A DNA stretch of 38,481 nucleotides. Origin: Deltaproteobacteria bacterium. Its GTDB lineage: Bacteria > SAR324 > XYD2-FULL-50-16. Every line of letters begins with the position of its first letter. Position 1 is the first letter of the stretch. This document shows positions 27,563 to 34,672 of this stretch, piece by piece. The translations under genes and the position numbers were made by a program. The notes beneath the pieces were generated by a model that was given only the letters and a program-made list of their open reading frames with translations, was not told where the DNA came from and searched no databases. The stretch spans positions 1 to 38,481 of the forward strand of contig JAOUME010000010.1 in assembly GCA_029881655.1 (NCBI GenBank). The letters are read 5' to 3'.

Positions 27563-28717
27563 ATGCAGGAAAAACATTCAAAAATTAAGGTTTGGGACCT
27601 TCCCACAAGGCTTTTTCATCTTTTGTTGATCCTTTGTGTCTTGGGTGTTTTTATCTCAAGCCTGAAAGAAAACCAGCTTTTTTATCACGTCTGGTTTGGT
27701 GAACTCATTCTGGTTTTATTGTTATTTCGTTTAGGTTGGGGCTGGCTGGGGCATTTTTTTTCACGCTTTGGCAACTTTTTATTGCCGCCAAAGCCTGTGT
27801 TGTCATATGTGAAAGTTCTAATCAAGGGTGAGAATCCAAAGAGTCTGGGGCATAACCCTCTGGCTGGCTGGGTGATGATCTTTCTTTTGGTTTTGCTGTC
27901 GATGATCACCGTTAGTGGGCTTATTGTCCTGGGAGGAGAGGAGAAAATCGGTTTTCTCGCAACCTTGATTACGGTTCCCCAGGGTCATTTCGCCAAATCG
28001 ATCCACGTTTTCTTAAGCAAATTGCTGGTCGTCTCCATTGGGATTCATCTTTTGGGCGTTCTGTTAAACAGCCTTTTGCACAAAGAAAATTATGTCATTT
28101 CGATGATTACCGGGAAGAAGAATGCCACTGATCATGAAGCATCTGCTTTTTACCCTAAAAAGCGGGTCAATCAGGTCGTATTTATTGTGATGATATCGGT
28201 GCTGATGATATCGATCCCATATATTTTACCGATGAACTATTATAATCCCTTGACCAGAGATGCGCATTTGTCCAGACAGAGCGAAGACGATCTTCATTAC
28301 CAGAAAATATGCGGGGATTGTCATTTCGAGTTTCATCCCAGCTTATTGCCAAAACGTTCATGGACAGCCATGCTGGATTCGTTAGAGGATCACTTCGGGG
28401 AAGACGCGAGCTTAAACGCTAAGGACAAGGAGAGGATAGCCGATTATTTATTGAGTAATTCTGCGGAAAAAATGCTTAACGAATCGGCCTATAAAATCAT
28501 GATCTCTATTAATGAAACGAACTCGCCCCAGAGAGTGACTGAAGTGGATTACTGGAAATCAAAACACGCGATGATCAAACCGGAACAGTTCAGGGAAAAA
28601 CCGATCAAAAGCAAACTGAACTGCGGGGCTTGTCACCCGCTTGGAAAATACGGCTCATTTGAGGATGCCGACATAGCGATACCAAATAACGCGAGTATAG
28701 CTGATGCGCTTAAATAA
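27563..28717 (+). CDS. Membrane cytochrome b561-type protein fused to a dihaem cytochrome c domain
   Basis: A 384-residue inner-membrane electron carrier. Residues 1-225 form a cytochrome b561/NiFe-hydrogenase-b-like unit beginning KIKVWDLPTRLFHLLL. Hydrophobic helices lie near 18-35, 43-62, 103-124, 148-170 and 205-223, and haem-ligand candidates include His19, His148 and His162. Residues about 240-384 form a DHC-type domain with CGDCH (250) and CGACH (354). This tail is clearly related to the free dihaem cytochrome two genes downstream (shared HFGEDASL and NSAEK blocks). It probably passes electrons from quinol to the periplasmic SHP/DHC proteins. The operon-1 array lies just upstream. No strong ribosome site is seen. 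Confidence 0.88.
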   Translation: MQEKHSKIKVWDLPTRLFHLLLILCVLGVFISSLKENQLFYHVWFGELILVLLLFRLGWGWLGHFFSRFGNFLLPPKPVLSYVKVLIKGENPKSLGHNPLAGWVMIFLLVLLSMITVSGLIVLGGEEKIGFLATLITVPQGHFAKSIHVFLSKLLVVSIGIHLLGVLLNSLLHKENYVISMITGKKNATDHEASAFYPKKRVNQVVFIVMISVLMISIPYILPMNYYNPLTRDAHLSRQSEDDLHYQKICGDCHFEFHPSLLPKRSWTAMLDSLEDHFGEDASLNAKDKERIADYLLSNSAEKMLNESAYKIMISINETNSPQRVTEVDYWKSKHAMIKPEQFREKPIKSKLNCGACHPLGKYGSFEDADIAIPNNASIADALK

Positions 28718-28752
28718 CAGCGTTAAATTAAACCCGAAGCGATAGGAACCAA

Positions 28753-29214
28753 ATGATCATTAAAACAAAGTCATTGCTTAATAAATATCTTATCTTAGGA
28801 GGTCTTTTTATTTTGGTACTTGTTGTACATCAAAACGAGGTCCTAGCTTTTGATAAAAATCCGGTCGTTAAAGCGTTTCAAAAGCAGTTGGAAAGCAAAG
28901 CGCAAAACCAAAGCCCAGGCTTTAAGGGATTCTCGGCGGAAGAAGGGGAAAAGTTGTATCACCTAAAGCGAGCTTTTTCCAAAGATGGAGAAACGCGCTC
29001 TTGCACCAGTTGTCACACCAATGATCCGACCAAGCCCGGTGAGACAAAGGTAGGCAAAGCGATTAAGCCTTTGGCTCCCAAAGTTAACAATGAGCGTTTT
29101 ACGGATGTGGAAAAAATCGAAAAATGGTTTCGGAGAAACTGTAAATGGGTTTTAGAGAGAGAATGCACAGTCGTAGAGAAAGGTCATTTTATTGAATTTA
29201 TTTACTCAATTTAA
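28753..29214 (+). CDS. shp: SHP-like monohaem cytochrome c (DUF1924 family)
   Basis: A 153-residue periplasmic cytochrome with an N-terminal signal peptide (cut near residue 32, after VLA). CTSCH at 84-88 is followed by DP and the family run KAIKPLAPK, RFTDVEKIEKWFRRNC and LERECT. This matches the sphaeroides-haem-protein group. In Rhodobacter sphaeroides SHP the sixth haem ligand is an Asn beside a disulfide. Here Asn129 with Cys130 and Cys138 is the likely equivalent, so the reduced haem may bind O2, NO or a similar small ligand (inference). Genes for SHP, a dihaem cytochrome and a membrane cytochrome b are known to occur together, as here. It lies 35 bp after the fused cytochrome b. Confidence 0.85.
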   Translation: MIIKTKSLLNKYLILGGLFILVLVVHQNEVLAFDKNPVVKAFQKQLESKAQNQSPGFKGFSAEEGEKLYHLKRAFSKDGETRSCTSCHTNDPTKPGETKVGKAIKPLAPKVNNERFTDVEKIEKWFRRNCKWVLERECTVVEKGHFIEFIYSI

Positions 29215-29226
29215 AAAAGGAAAGAA

Positions 29227-29814
29227 ATGAAAAACAAATCACGGTTTTTAGTCGTTTTGATGTTGATGACGATGAGTCTGTTTCTGATCGCAACGACGGC
29301 ATACGCCGATAAGGACGAGGATGATGAGAAAGAGTATAATTTATTAGGAAAACTGGAACACAGCGGGGAAAAAGGTAAAAAGATTTTCCAGATTCGATCC
29401 ATTCCCCCTGTCACTGATACAACTTATCTCAAAGAGTGCGGTGCTTGTCATTTTGCATACCAGCCGGGCCTCTTACCGGAGAAATCATGGGAAAAAATCT
29501 TTAGTGGACTGGAGAGTCATTTCGGTGAGGACGCAAGTCTGTCTGCCGAGAAAGCAAAGAGCCTAAGAGAGTACGCCATCCAAAATTCCGCTGAAAAGGC
29601 CAATTCAAAAAGAGCCAATAAAATTCTAAGGAGTATCAAGGGCGAACCGCCTCTGAGAGCCTCCGATACCCCCTACCTAATTCATGAGCATAATGAATTC
29701 CCGGCTTCAGTCTTAAAAAGAAAATCGATCATGTCGATCGCGAACTGTGGCGCTTGTCATACTACGGCGGATCGGGGTATCTATTCCGAAAGATATATCC
29801 ATATCCCCAAATAA
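29227..29814 (+). CDS. Dihaem cytochrome c (DHC family)
   Basis: A 195-residue periplasmic protein with a signal peptide (AYA near 28). After an acidic spacer (DEDDEKE) it has CGACH at 71-75 and CGACH at 174-178, each in a DHC-type context (ECGACHFAYQPGLLPEKSW; HFGEDASLS; NSAEKANS). DHC is the known electron donor to SHP. Its start is 12 bp after the SHP stop, so they form one transcript. It is paralogous to the C-terminal domain of the fused cytochrome b two genes upstream, which implies a duplication within this operon. Confidence 0.88.
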   Translation: MKNKSRFLVVLMLMTMSLFLIATTAYADKDEDDEKEYNLLGKLEHSGEKGKKIFQIRSIPPVTDTTYLKECGACHFAYQPGLLPEKSWEKIFSGLESHFGEDASLSAEKAKSLREYAIQNSAEKANSKRANKILRSIKGEPPLRASDTPYLIHEHNEFPASVLKRKSIMSIANCGACHTTADRGIYSERYIHIPK

Positions 29815-29823
29815 GGCTAAAGG

Positions 29824-29853
29824 GGGGCAACTCTGTTTAGCTGGAGTTATCCC
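29824..29853 (+). promoter_or_regulatory. Imperfect stem-loop between DHC and kinase genes
   Basis: GGGGCAACTC pairs with GAGTTATCCC with one mismatch and one G-T pair around a 10-nt loop, immediately after the DHC stop. No T-tract follows. In the 106-bp gap before the kinase gene it could lower kinase expression relative to the cytochromes by partial termination or mRNA processing. Confidence 0.3.
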
Positions 29854-29920
29854 TCATAATGTATTGAAACCGGTTGGGTACGATGATTTAATGAGCCAAA
29901 AAATTTCCTCTTAGATAAAG

Positions 29921-31177
29921 ATGATACCAGCCACGAAAAAACACCTTACCCTGATTTTCTTTTCCATCATTATCGCTTTTAATATTTTATTGTTGTGCAT
30001 CAGTTATTTTTCGATGTACCAGAGCATTATGCGTTCAATGAAATATCATCTGTCGGTGGATGATAAAAAGGAATTCAAGGCTAAGTTTTTTTTCAGCGAT
30101 ATCGACAGTTTCCAGGGTATCACGGATGACGAGATTATTCACATTCTTGATAAGGATGGAGTCATCGTTTCTACTTTTTTTTCCAAGAATTATGCTATCG
30201 AATTTTCCCAAGAGAATTTCCAAAGAGCGCTCGATGGCGAGGAAATTTTTGATTTTCAGGAGATTGACGGCATTGAGTTTCTGGTTTTTTATTTTCCCTT
30301 GACCAAACAATATGTTGGTAGGATCGCCGAGCCACTAATCCAGCTGATGGAATATGAGCGTAATTTTGTTATTTTCACGGTGATCCTGTTTCCCGGAGTG
30401 CTTTTGCTGTCTTTTTTTATTAGCCGTTATCTGGTCAACCAGGCTATGATCCCTATAACCGAAGCTTTTCGTTTTCAGGAAAATTTTTCATCGAATGTAT
30501 CGCATGAACTCCAAACCCCACTGGCATCTCTCAAAGGAAATTTGGAAGTCGCGTTAAGAAACCCTAGAAAAGTCGAGGAGTACAGGGAAGTTATCCGCTT
30601 AGGACTCAAGGAAACCAATCGGATTATTGCTCTTTCCCAGGATCTGTATCTTTTGGCTTCATCGAGTTTCAAAAGCCTTTCTTTGTTTCATGAGGAGGTG
30701 GATCTGAAAGATCTTTTCGAGGATATCAAGCTGAATTTTCTTCATAAAATCGAAGCCAAGCAAATGAGCCTAAAGGATCATGAGATTCATTCCGCTCCAT
30801 GTTTGTGTGACGCCGTGCTGATCCAACGGACACTAGAGAATCTCATGGACAATGCCATTAAGTACTGTCCTGAAAAAGGAGAGATAACTGTTTCGATAAA
30901 AAGACACAAAGATGAATGGCAAATCCGTTTCGATAATCCCTGCGAAATTATAAGTCAGATAGAAGCGAATAAACTGACTAATCCATTTGTCAGAGGTTCA
31001 AACGCAGAGGCCTCAGAAGTGGAAGGCAAGGGCTTGGGGTTAAATATTGTGAAATATATTGTTCGCTCTCACAAAGGGAGCGTCAAAATTAATATCTCCG
31101 AAGATCATATTTTTTCTATAATGATTTTATTACCCATTATGTCCAACTCAAAAAAGAGTAAAAATGAATTAACTTAA
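29921..31177 (+). CDS. Membrane sensor histidine kinase
   Basis: A 418-residue inner-membrane kinase. Helix 1 spans about residues 9-31, a periplasmic sensor region about 32-148, and helix 2 about 149-167. The H-box NFSSNVSHELQTPLASL has His195 as the phospho-acceptor. The N-box LENLMDNAIKYCPEKG starts near 305, NPFVRG is the F-box, and GKGLGLNIVKY is the G2 box near 369. The G1 position reads FDNPCE instead of DxGxG, a departure seen in some QseC/CusS-like kinases. The periplasmic domain has no Cys and no haem motif. It is the last gene of cytochrome operon 1. Its likely partner regulator lies about 5.8 kb away at the end of operon 2. An electron-flow or small-molecule signal is a guess. Confidence 0.88.
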   Translation: MIPATKKHLTLIFFSIIIAFNILLLCISYFSMYQSIMRSMKYHLSVDDKKEFKAKFFFSDIDSFQGITDDEIIHILDKDGVIVSTFFSKNYAIEFSQENFQRALDGEEIFDFQEIDGIEFLVFYFPLTKQYVGRIAEPLIQLMEYERNFVIFTVILFPGVLLLSFFISRYLVNQAMIPITEAFRFQENFSSNVSHELQTPLASLKGNLEVALRNPRKVEEYREVIRLGLKETNRIIALSQDLYLLASSSFKSLSLFHEEVDLKDLFEDIKLNFLHKIEAKQMSLKDHEIHSAPCLCDAVLIQRTLENLMDNAIKYCPEKGEITVSIKRHKDEWQIRFDNPCEIISQIEANKLTNPFVRGSNAEASEVEGKGLGLNIVKYIVRSHKGSVKINISEDHIFSIMILLPIMSNSKKSKNELT

Positions 31178-31558
31178 AGGAATATTTGTTTTAAAATAAA
31201 TAACAAAATTATATATAATTCATTCAAATACGATCAGGAGGTTTGAATTACAGCCCAATTTGAATATGATGAGTATTGATTGAAATTCAACTGTATGGTT
31301 AACAAGTGATGCAATCACCAGCCGCTGATGGGTCGGGGATATAAAAGGTTTCAATTTTCACGAAAGAACTTCGTATGGTCATTGATATTTGGTTGACGAT
31401 TGTAGCTCGTCAAATAAATGAAAATAATTTCATTTTGATTTCATTAGGAGTTCATTCGCACCTGTTAGTTTAAAATATAGAATAATTAAAAAGATACGGA
31501 TTTTGATGTGGATATTTATTATATTTTTCAAAAACAACCTTAAAGAGGTAATAAAAAA
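31178..31558 (+). promoter_or_regulatory. 381-bp upstream region of operon 2 with phased TTCAT array (31418-31474)
   Basis: No gene is supported here. ATGAA at 31418 and TTCAT at 31429, 31440 and 31451 repeat the 11-bp phase seen before operon 1. GTTAGTTTAAA at 31464 sits at exactly the same offset as GTTAGTATAAC there. By hand, 39 of 57 columns agree between the two arrays, with mismatches falling mostly in the spacers. The -10-like block places the start site about 80 bp before the first gene. The preceding 240 bp is AT-rich with an unexplained TTGAAATTCAA palindrome near 31280. Confidence 0.68.
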
Positions 31559-32122
31559 ATGAGTGCTAAGGGGATATTCAAACTGGCTTTGGGAGCGATT
31601 CTTATGTTGAGCGCGAACCTCTTCGGAGCAGTTTCGACACAAGCGGGGGAATTCTCTTTGATGGGTGGATACGGCTTTACCTCATTAACTGTCCCGACCA
31701 ATGGGCTCTCAGGAGTTGCGGGCTACAGAACCGATATGCAAGGTGGGTGGTTTTTCACCGATTATCAACTGGTGGCTTATAATCTTGTTGGAAAGGCGAC
31801 GGTTGCAAAAGATGTCAAGGTCGATTGTCTGGTTAAGATGAAAAGTTATGAAATGAACTACACCGTTCTTTTCGGGAAATCGGATTCTTTGAGTTTTGGT
31901 CCAGGAATCGGTTATGGTGTCGCTATTGTTACAGAGGATGTTAATTCAGTCGATGGAGGAAGAAGAGGGGATTCCTGTCCGTTTTTCGCGAACAGCGATC
32001 TACATTTTGGGAATTTGTACCTAAAAATCGCTAAAAGATTCGATAGCTATTTGTGCGAAGGGAGGCTAAGCTCTTTTGGCGGTCTAATCGGTGGTGGTGT
32101 GGTATGCGGCATAACCTACTAA
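31559..32122 (+). CDS. Small secreted, probably outer-membrane beta-barrel-like protein
   Basis: A 187-residue protein with a clear signal peptide (hydrophobic FKLALGAILMLSANLFGAV, cut near residue 30 after TQA). The mature part has alternating polar and hydrophobic strands rich in Gly, Tyr and Phe (EFSLMGGYGFTSLTV, YEMNYTVLFG, LSFGPGIGYGVAIV, NLYLKIAKRF). It ends in a strand closing with an aromatic residue (VVCGITY), as outer-membrane proteins do. The size fits an eight-stranded barrel, too narrow to enclose a multihaem cytochrome. Four Cys are present in the mature protein. It is the first gene of operon 2 with a good AGAGGT ribosome site. Its last 19 bp overlap the decahaem lipoprotein gene. 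No family is recognised. Confidence 0.6.
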   Translation: MSAKGIFKLALGAILMLSANLFGAVSTQAGEFSLMGGYGFTSLTVPTNGLSGVAGYRTDMQGGWFFTDYQLVAYNLVGKATVAKDVKVDCLVKMKSYEMNYTVLFGKSDSLSFGPGIGYGVAIVTEDVNSVDGGRRGDSCPFFANSDLHFGNLYLKIAKRFDSYLCEGRLSSFGGLIGGGVVCGITY

Positions 32123-32973
32123 AACTGATCCTATTAGGGATCGCAATCACTTTTTTCGCGGCTGGATGCAGAGATCTGCTGACGAATCATTCGCTCAATA
32201 TGGATGGCGTAATGCATGGTGAGAAGCTTGATAAGGGCGCCAATAATTGCAGTTCTTGTCATGGTATTAACCTAGAGGGCAATGGGCCTTTGCCAAGCTG
32301 CTACGGATGTCACGACCGTTTGTGGAGTAGCGATGATCACATTACCGACCGCGGCGGTGTCAAGCATCTTTTTGCGCTGGACTCTTCGGCATCCTGCGGG
32401 AAATGTCACGGCGGTCCTGACCTGAAAGGGAAAAGAAGCAGGCCATCCTGTTATCAATGCCATGATGATAACTGGTCCGGCTTTACGGATCATAGCCTGG
32501 AAATCAACGGCTATTTCCACAAGCCTGACATGACCAACGCGATGACCGACTGTATCGATTGCCACGGAGCGGATATGGACGGTGGAACGACCGGAGTTTC
32601 CTGCTATCAGTGTCACTTTAACAAATGGGACCCCAGTAAATGGATCGATCATACGGTTGTTATCAATAACGCCAGGCACGCCACCGGTCATTACGATCCC
32701 GAAGCAAACTGCGTAGACTGTCACGGGAGCGATCTTAAGGGTACCAAGGACGCGCCGTCATGTTATAGCTGTCATTGGGGAGTATGGGCGGGAGCAATGA
32801 TTCCGCATACCGATTACGAGCATGGAATACCCCACGCTAGAGGGATGGATACGCCCATCGCCAGCGGATGCGGGAATTGTCACGGAGCCGACCTCAGGGG
32901 CGCTAACGGAATTGATTCTTGCTACAAGTGTCACGGAAACGAGTGGGATGATGATGATCATGATGATGACTAA
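32104..32973 (+). CDS. Decahaem c-type cytochrome lipoprotein with five tandem dihaem units
   Basis: I place the start at the ATG at 32104, not the track's 32053. From there the protein begins MRHNLLKLILLGIAITFFAAGC, a signal peptide with a lipobox ending at Cys22; the longer form would bury it behind charged residues. There are ten CXXCH motifs, starting at residues 49, 66, 98, 116, 150, 167, 203, 220, 256 and 273. They fall into five pairs of pattern CxxCHGxxLxG...SCYxCH, with 17-18 residues within a pair and 49-53 between units. Asp is not at +2, so the outer membrane is the likely site. The C-terminus is an Asp/His run (DDDDHDDD). The gene overlaps the barrel-like gene, which suggests coupled production. 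It probably moves electrons at or across the cell surface; terminal donor or acceptor unknown. Confidence 0.88.
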   Translation: MRHNLLKLILLGIAITFFAAGCRDLLTNHSLNMDGVMHGEKLDKGANNCSSCHGINLEGNGPLPSCYGCHDRLWSSDDHITDRGGVKHLFALDSSASCGKCHGGPDLKGKRSRPSCYQCHDDNWSGFTDHSLEINGYFHKPDMTNAMTDCIDCHGADMDGGTTGVSCYQCHFNKWDPSKWIDHTVVINNARHATGHYDPEANCVDCHGSDLKGTKDAPSCYSCHWGVWAGAMIPHTDYEHGIPHARGMDTPIASGCGNCHGADLRGANGIDSCYKCHGNEWDDDDHDDD

Positions 32974-33042
32974 ATAACAGGCGGAATTATTATCCATAAT
33001 TATTTTATCGCTATGATGAACCCAAATTGATTCGCTGATACG

Positions 33043-34020
33043 ATGAATCGTTTATTTCTTTTATTCAGTATTGGTTTAATCGGATTGGTATTTCAGAGTT
33101 GTTTCATTCACAGCGATGTTGTCCAGGTCGACCCCACCACCGCCAAAAGTGAGCTTTGCGGAGAATGCCATATCCATGAATACAAGGAATGGCAAAAAAG
33201 CGCTCATAGCAGAGCCTTTACTTCGATCGAATTCAAAAGACAGACGGATCGCTATAAGATCAAAAAATGTCTCTCCTGTCATATCCCCGAGCCCATTTAC
33301 GGTAAGAAGAAAGTCACCGCGCGAGAAAACCATCTAAACGAAGGAGTCAACTGCGTCGCGTGTCATTTGACTCCCGATCAGAAAATGGGCGGGCCCTTGT
33401 TCGTCCTGCCGGCGCATAGCGTGAGTATGAATGATGAGTATTATCTCAAAAGTGAGCTTTGCGGGACTTGTCACGAGGAGCATTTCGAGCAATGGGATAA
33501 GTTTGAGCCTCCAGATAGTCAAGCGAAGCAGACTTGTCAGGGGTGTCACATGCCCAGTGCCGAAAGAAAACTGATTACCGAAGGTTTGTTTCAATATGCG
33601 CATTGGAAGCAGGACGTTAGAAAACATCTTTTTTTATCTGAACCGGAGCTTCAGGGCGAGTTAAAGGATTGGCTTAAAGTCAAGGCCGAAACTTTGTCTA
33701 TTGAAAAAGGGAATCACCCCATAAGAGTTGAGCTAAACCACAGGCTTCCGCACGCGTTTCCGGCTGGAATTTTCGGTTTTAAAGCCATCGATTTGTTAGT
33801 CTCAATCAAAAGTGAATACGGATTGACTCTTGAGGAACAGATCACCACCCTTTATGCGGAAGAAAAAAAAAATATCATGCCTAATAAGACCTACTTCAAG
33901 ATATTTCAATTTAAAAAGGCGGACTGGAATAAGGCGGAGTATATCGAGATCAGGATAAATCGTCGCAAAAGCAGAACCGATTATGGTGTGAACCTTTTGA
34001 CGATGCATCGGCGGATATGA
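33043..34020 (+). CDS. Pentahaem cytochrome c, c554-like
   Basis: A 325-residue exported protein. The signal region ends LVFQSC (Cys20), a non-standard lipobox, so it may be a lipoprotein. Five CXXCH motifs are at residues 39, 76, 104, 140 and 165. The haem region resembles cytochrome c554-type proteins (LCGECHIHEYKEWQKSAHSRAF; GVNCVACH; LCGTCHEEHFEQW; CQGCHMPS). The haem-free C-terminal half contains LPHAFPAGIFGFKAIDLLVSI, a His-Phe-Pro-x-Gly motif common in such cytochromes, followed by beta-strand-rich sequence. It is followed at once by the cytochrome b gene (ATG two bases after the stop). The likely role is a periplasmic relay or catalytic subunit; no substrate can be assigned. Confidence 0.85.
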   Translation: MNRLFLLFSIGLIGLVFQSCFIHSDVVQVDPTTAKSELCGECHIHEYKEWQKSAHSRAFTSIEFKRQTDRYKIKKCLSCHIPEPIYGKKKVTARENHLNEGVNCVACHLTPDQKMGGPLFVLPAHSVSMNDEYYLKSELCGTCHEEHFEQWDKFEPPDSQAKQTCQGCHMPSAERKLITEGLFQYAHWKQDVRKHLFLSEPELQGELKDWLKVKAETLSIEKGNHPIRVELNHRLPHAFPAGIFGFKAIDLLVSIKSEYGLTLEEQITTLYAEEKKNIMPNKTYFKIFQFKKADWNKAEYIEIRINRRKSRTDYGVNLLTMHRRI

Positions 34021-34021
34021 C

Positions 34022-34672
34022 ATGACCAACATTCCCGATACAACTAAATTTAAAAGATTTGAAAAAACGGAGATTCTACTTCACTGGTCTCATGGACTTC
34101 CATTTTTGTTTTTGGTCTTAACGGGATTTTGGTTGGCTTGGGACGGCATGACCGGTATCGAAAGGTCTGAAAGCATATCTTATTATCATAAAATCGCTGG
34201 GATTGTCTTGATATTTCTGCCGCCCGTGGTCGTCATCAGCGGCAATTTGGAGCTGATAATACGCAATTTCAGGAAAATCATCTCATTTGGCCCGGCGGAT
34301 GTTTCCTGGATAAAATCTCAAAGTAACAAGCAGGAACCGCTAGCTCAGGGAAAATTTAATTTTGGACAAAAGATGAATACTCTGGCTGTCATGGTCTATT
34401 CATCGTTCCTGCAACTTACGGGTATCTGGCTTTGGATCACCCCTCAGGGGTTGTTGCCAAGATGGCTACACACCATCGTGGCGTTCGGAGGAAGTTTTCT
34501 TTTATGCGGACATCTTTATATGGCCATGGTCAACCCCAGTACAAGAAAAGCTTTCATGGCGGTCATTACGGGGTTTGTATCGAAAGACTATATAAGGCAC
34601 CATCATGAGCTACAGCTTGATGATGCCGAGGATGCTGATGATAGGGGATTTGACTTAAGGCGTGACAAATAA
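34022..34672 (+). CDS. Cytochrome b subunit (formate dehydrogenase gamma/FdnI-like)
   Basis: A 216-residue inner-membrane dihaem-b-type protein with four predicted helices. The N-terminal RFEKTEILLHWSHGLPFLFLVLTGF holds the first haem-ligand His, YYHKIAGIVLIF the second, and LPRWLHTIVAFGGSFLLCGHLYMAM further His candidates. The cytosolic loop GKFNFGQKMNTLAV and the C-terminal MAVITGFVSKDYIRHHHEL match the FdnI/FdoI family. In such enzymes this subunit connects a periplasmic partner to the quinone pool. Here there is no molybdenum subunit, and it is sandwiched between penta- and 16-haem cytochromes with overlapping or nearly overlapping ends. The partner is therefore probably a multihaem chain. 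Confidence 0.88.
   Translation: MTNIPDTTKFKRFEKTEILLHWSHGLPFLFLVLTGFWLAWDGMTGIERSESISYYHKIAGIVLIFLPPVVVISGNLELIIRNFRKIISFGPADVSWIKSQSNKQEPLAQGKFNFGQKMNTLAVMVYSSFLQLTGIWLWITPQGLLPRWLHTIVAFGGSFLLCGHLYMAMVNPSTRKAFMAVITGFVSKDYIRHHHELQLDDAEDADDRGFDLRRDK

Noticed and set aside
32053-32103. Upstream start for the decahaem protein given by the ORF track
   Set aside because: It adds 17 basic and aromatic residues (MRREAKLFWRSNRWWCG) in front of a complete lipoprotein signal peptide, and lies within the preceding gene. The ATG at 32104 is better.
32272-32724. 150-residue minus ORF antisense to the decahaem gene
   Set aside because: The plus frame holds ten regularly spaced CXXCH motifs, so this is its mirror image.
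34022-34672. Formate dehydrogenase operon
   Set aside because: The cytochrome b resembles FdnI, but no molybdopterin catalytic subunit or four-cluster ferredoxin subunit is nearby; the neighbours are multihaem cytochromes.
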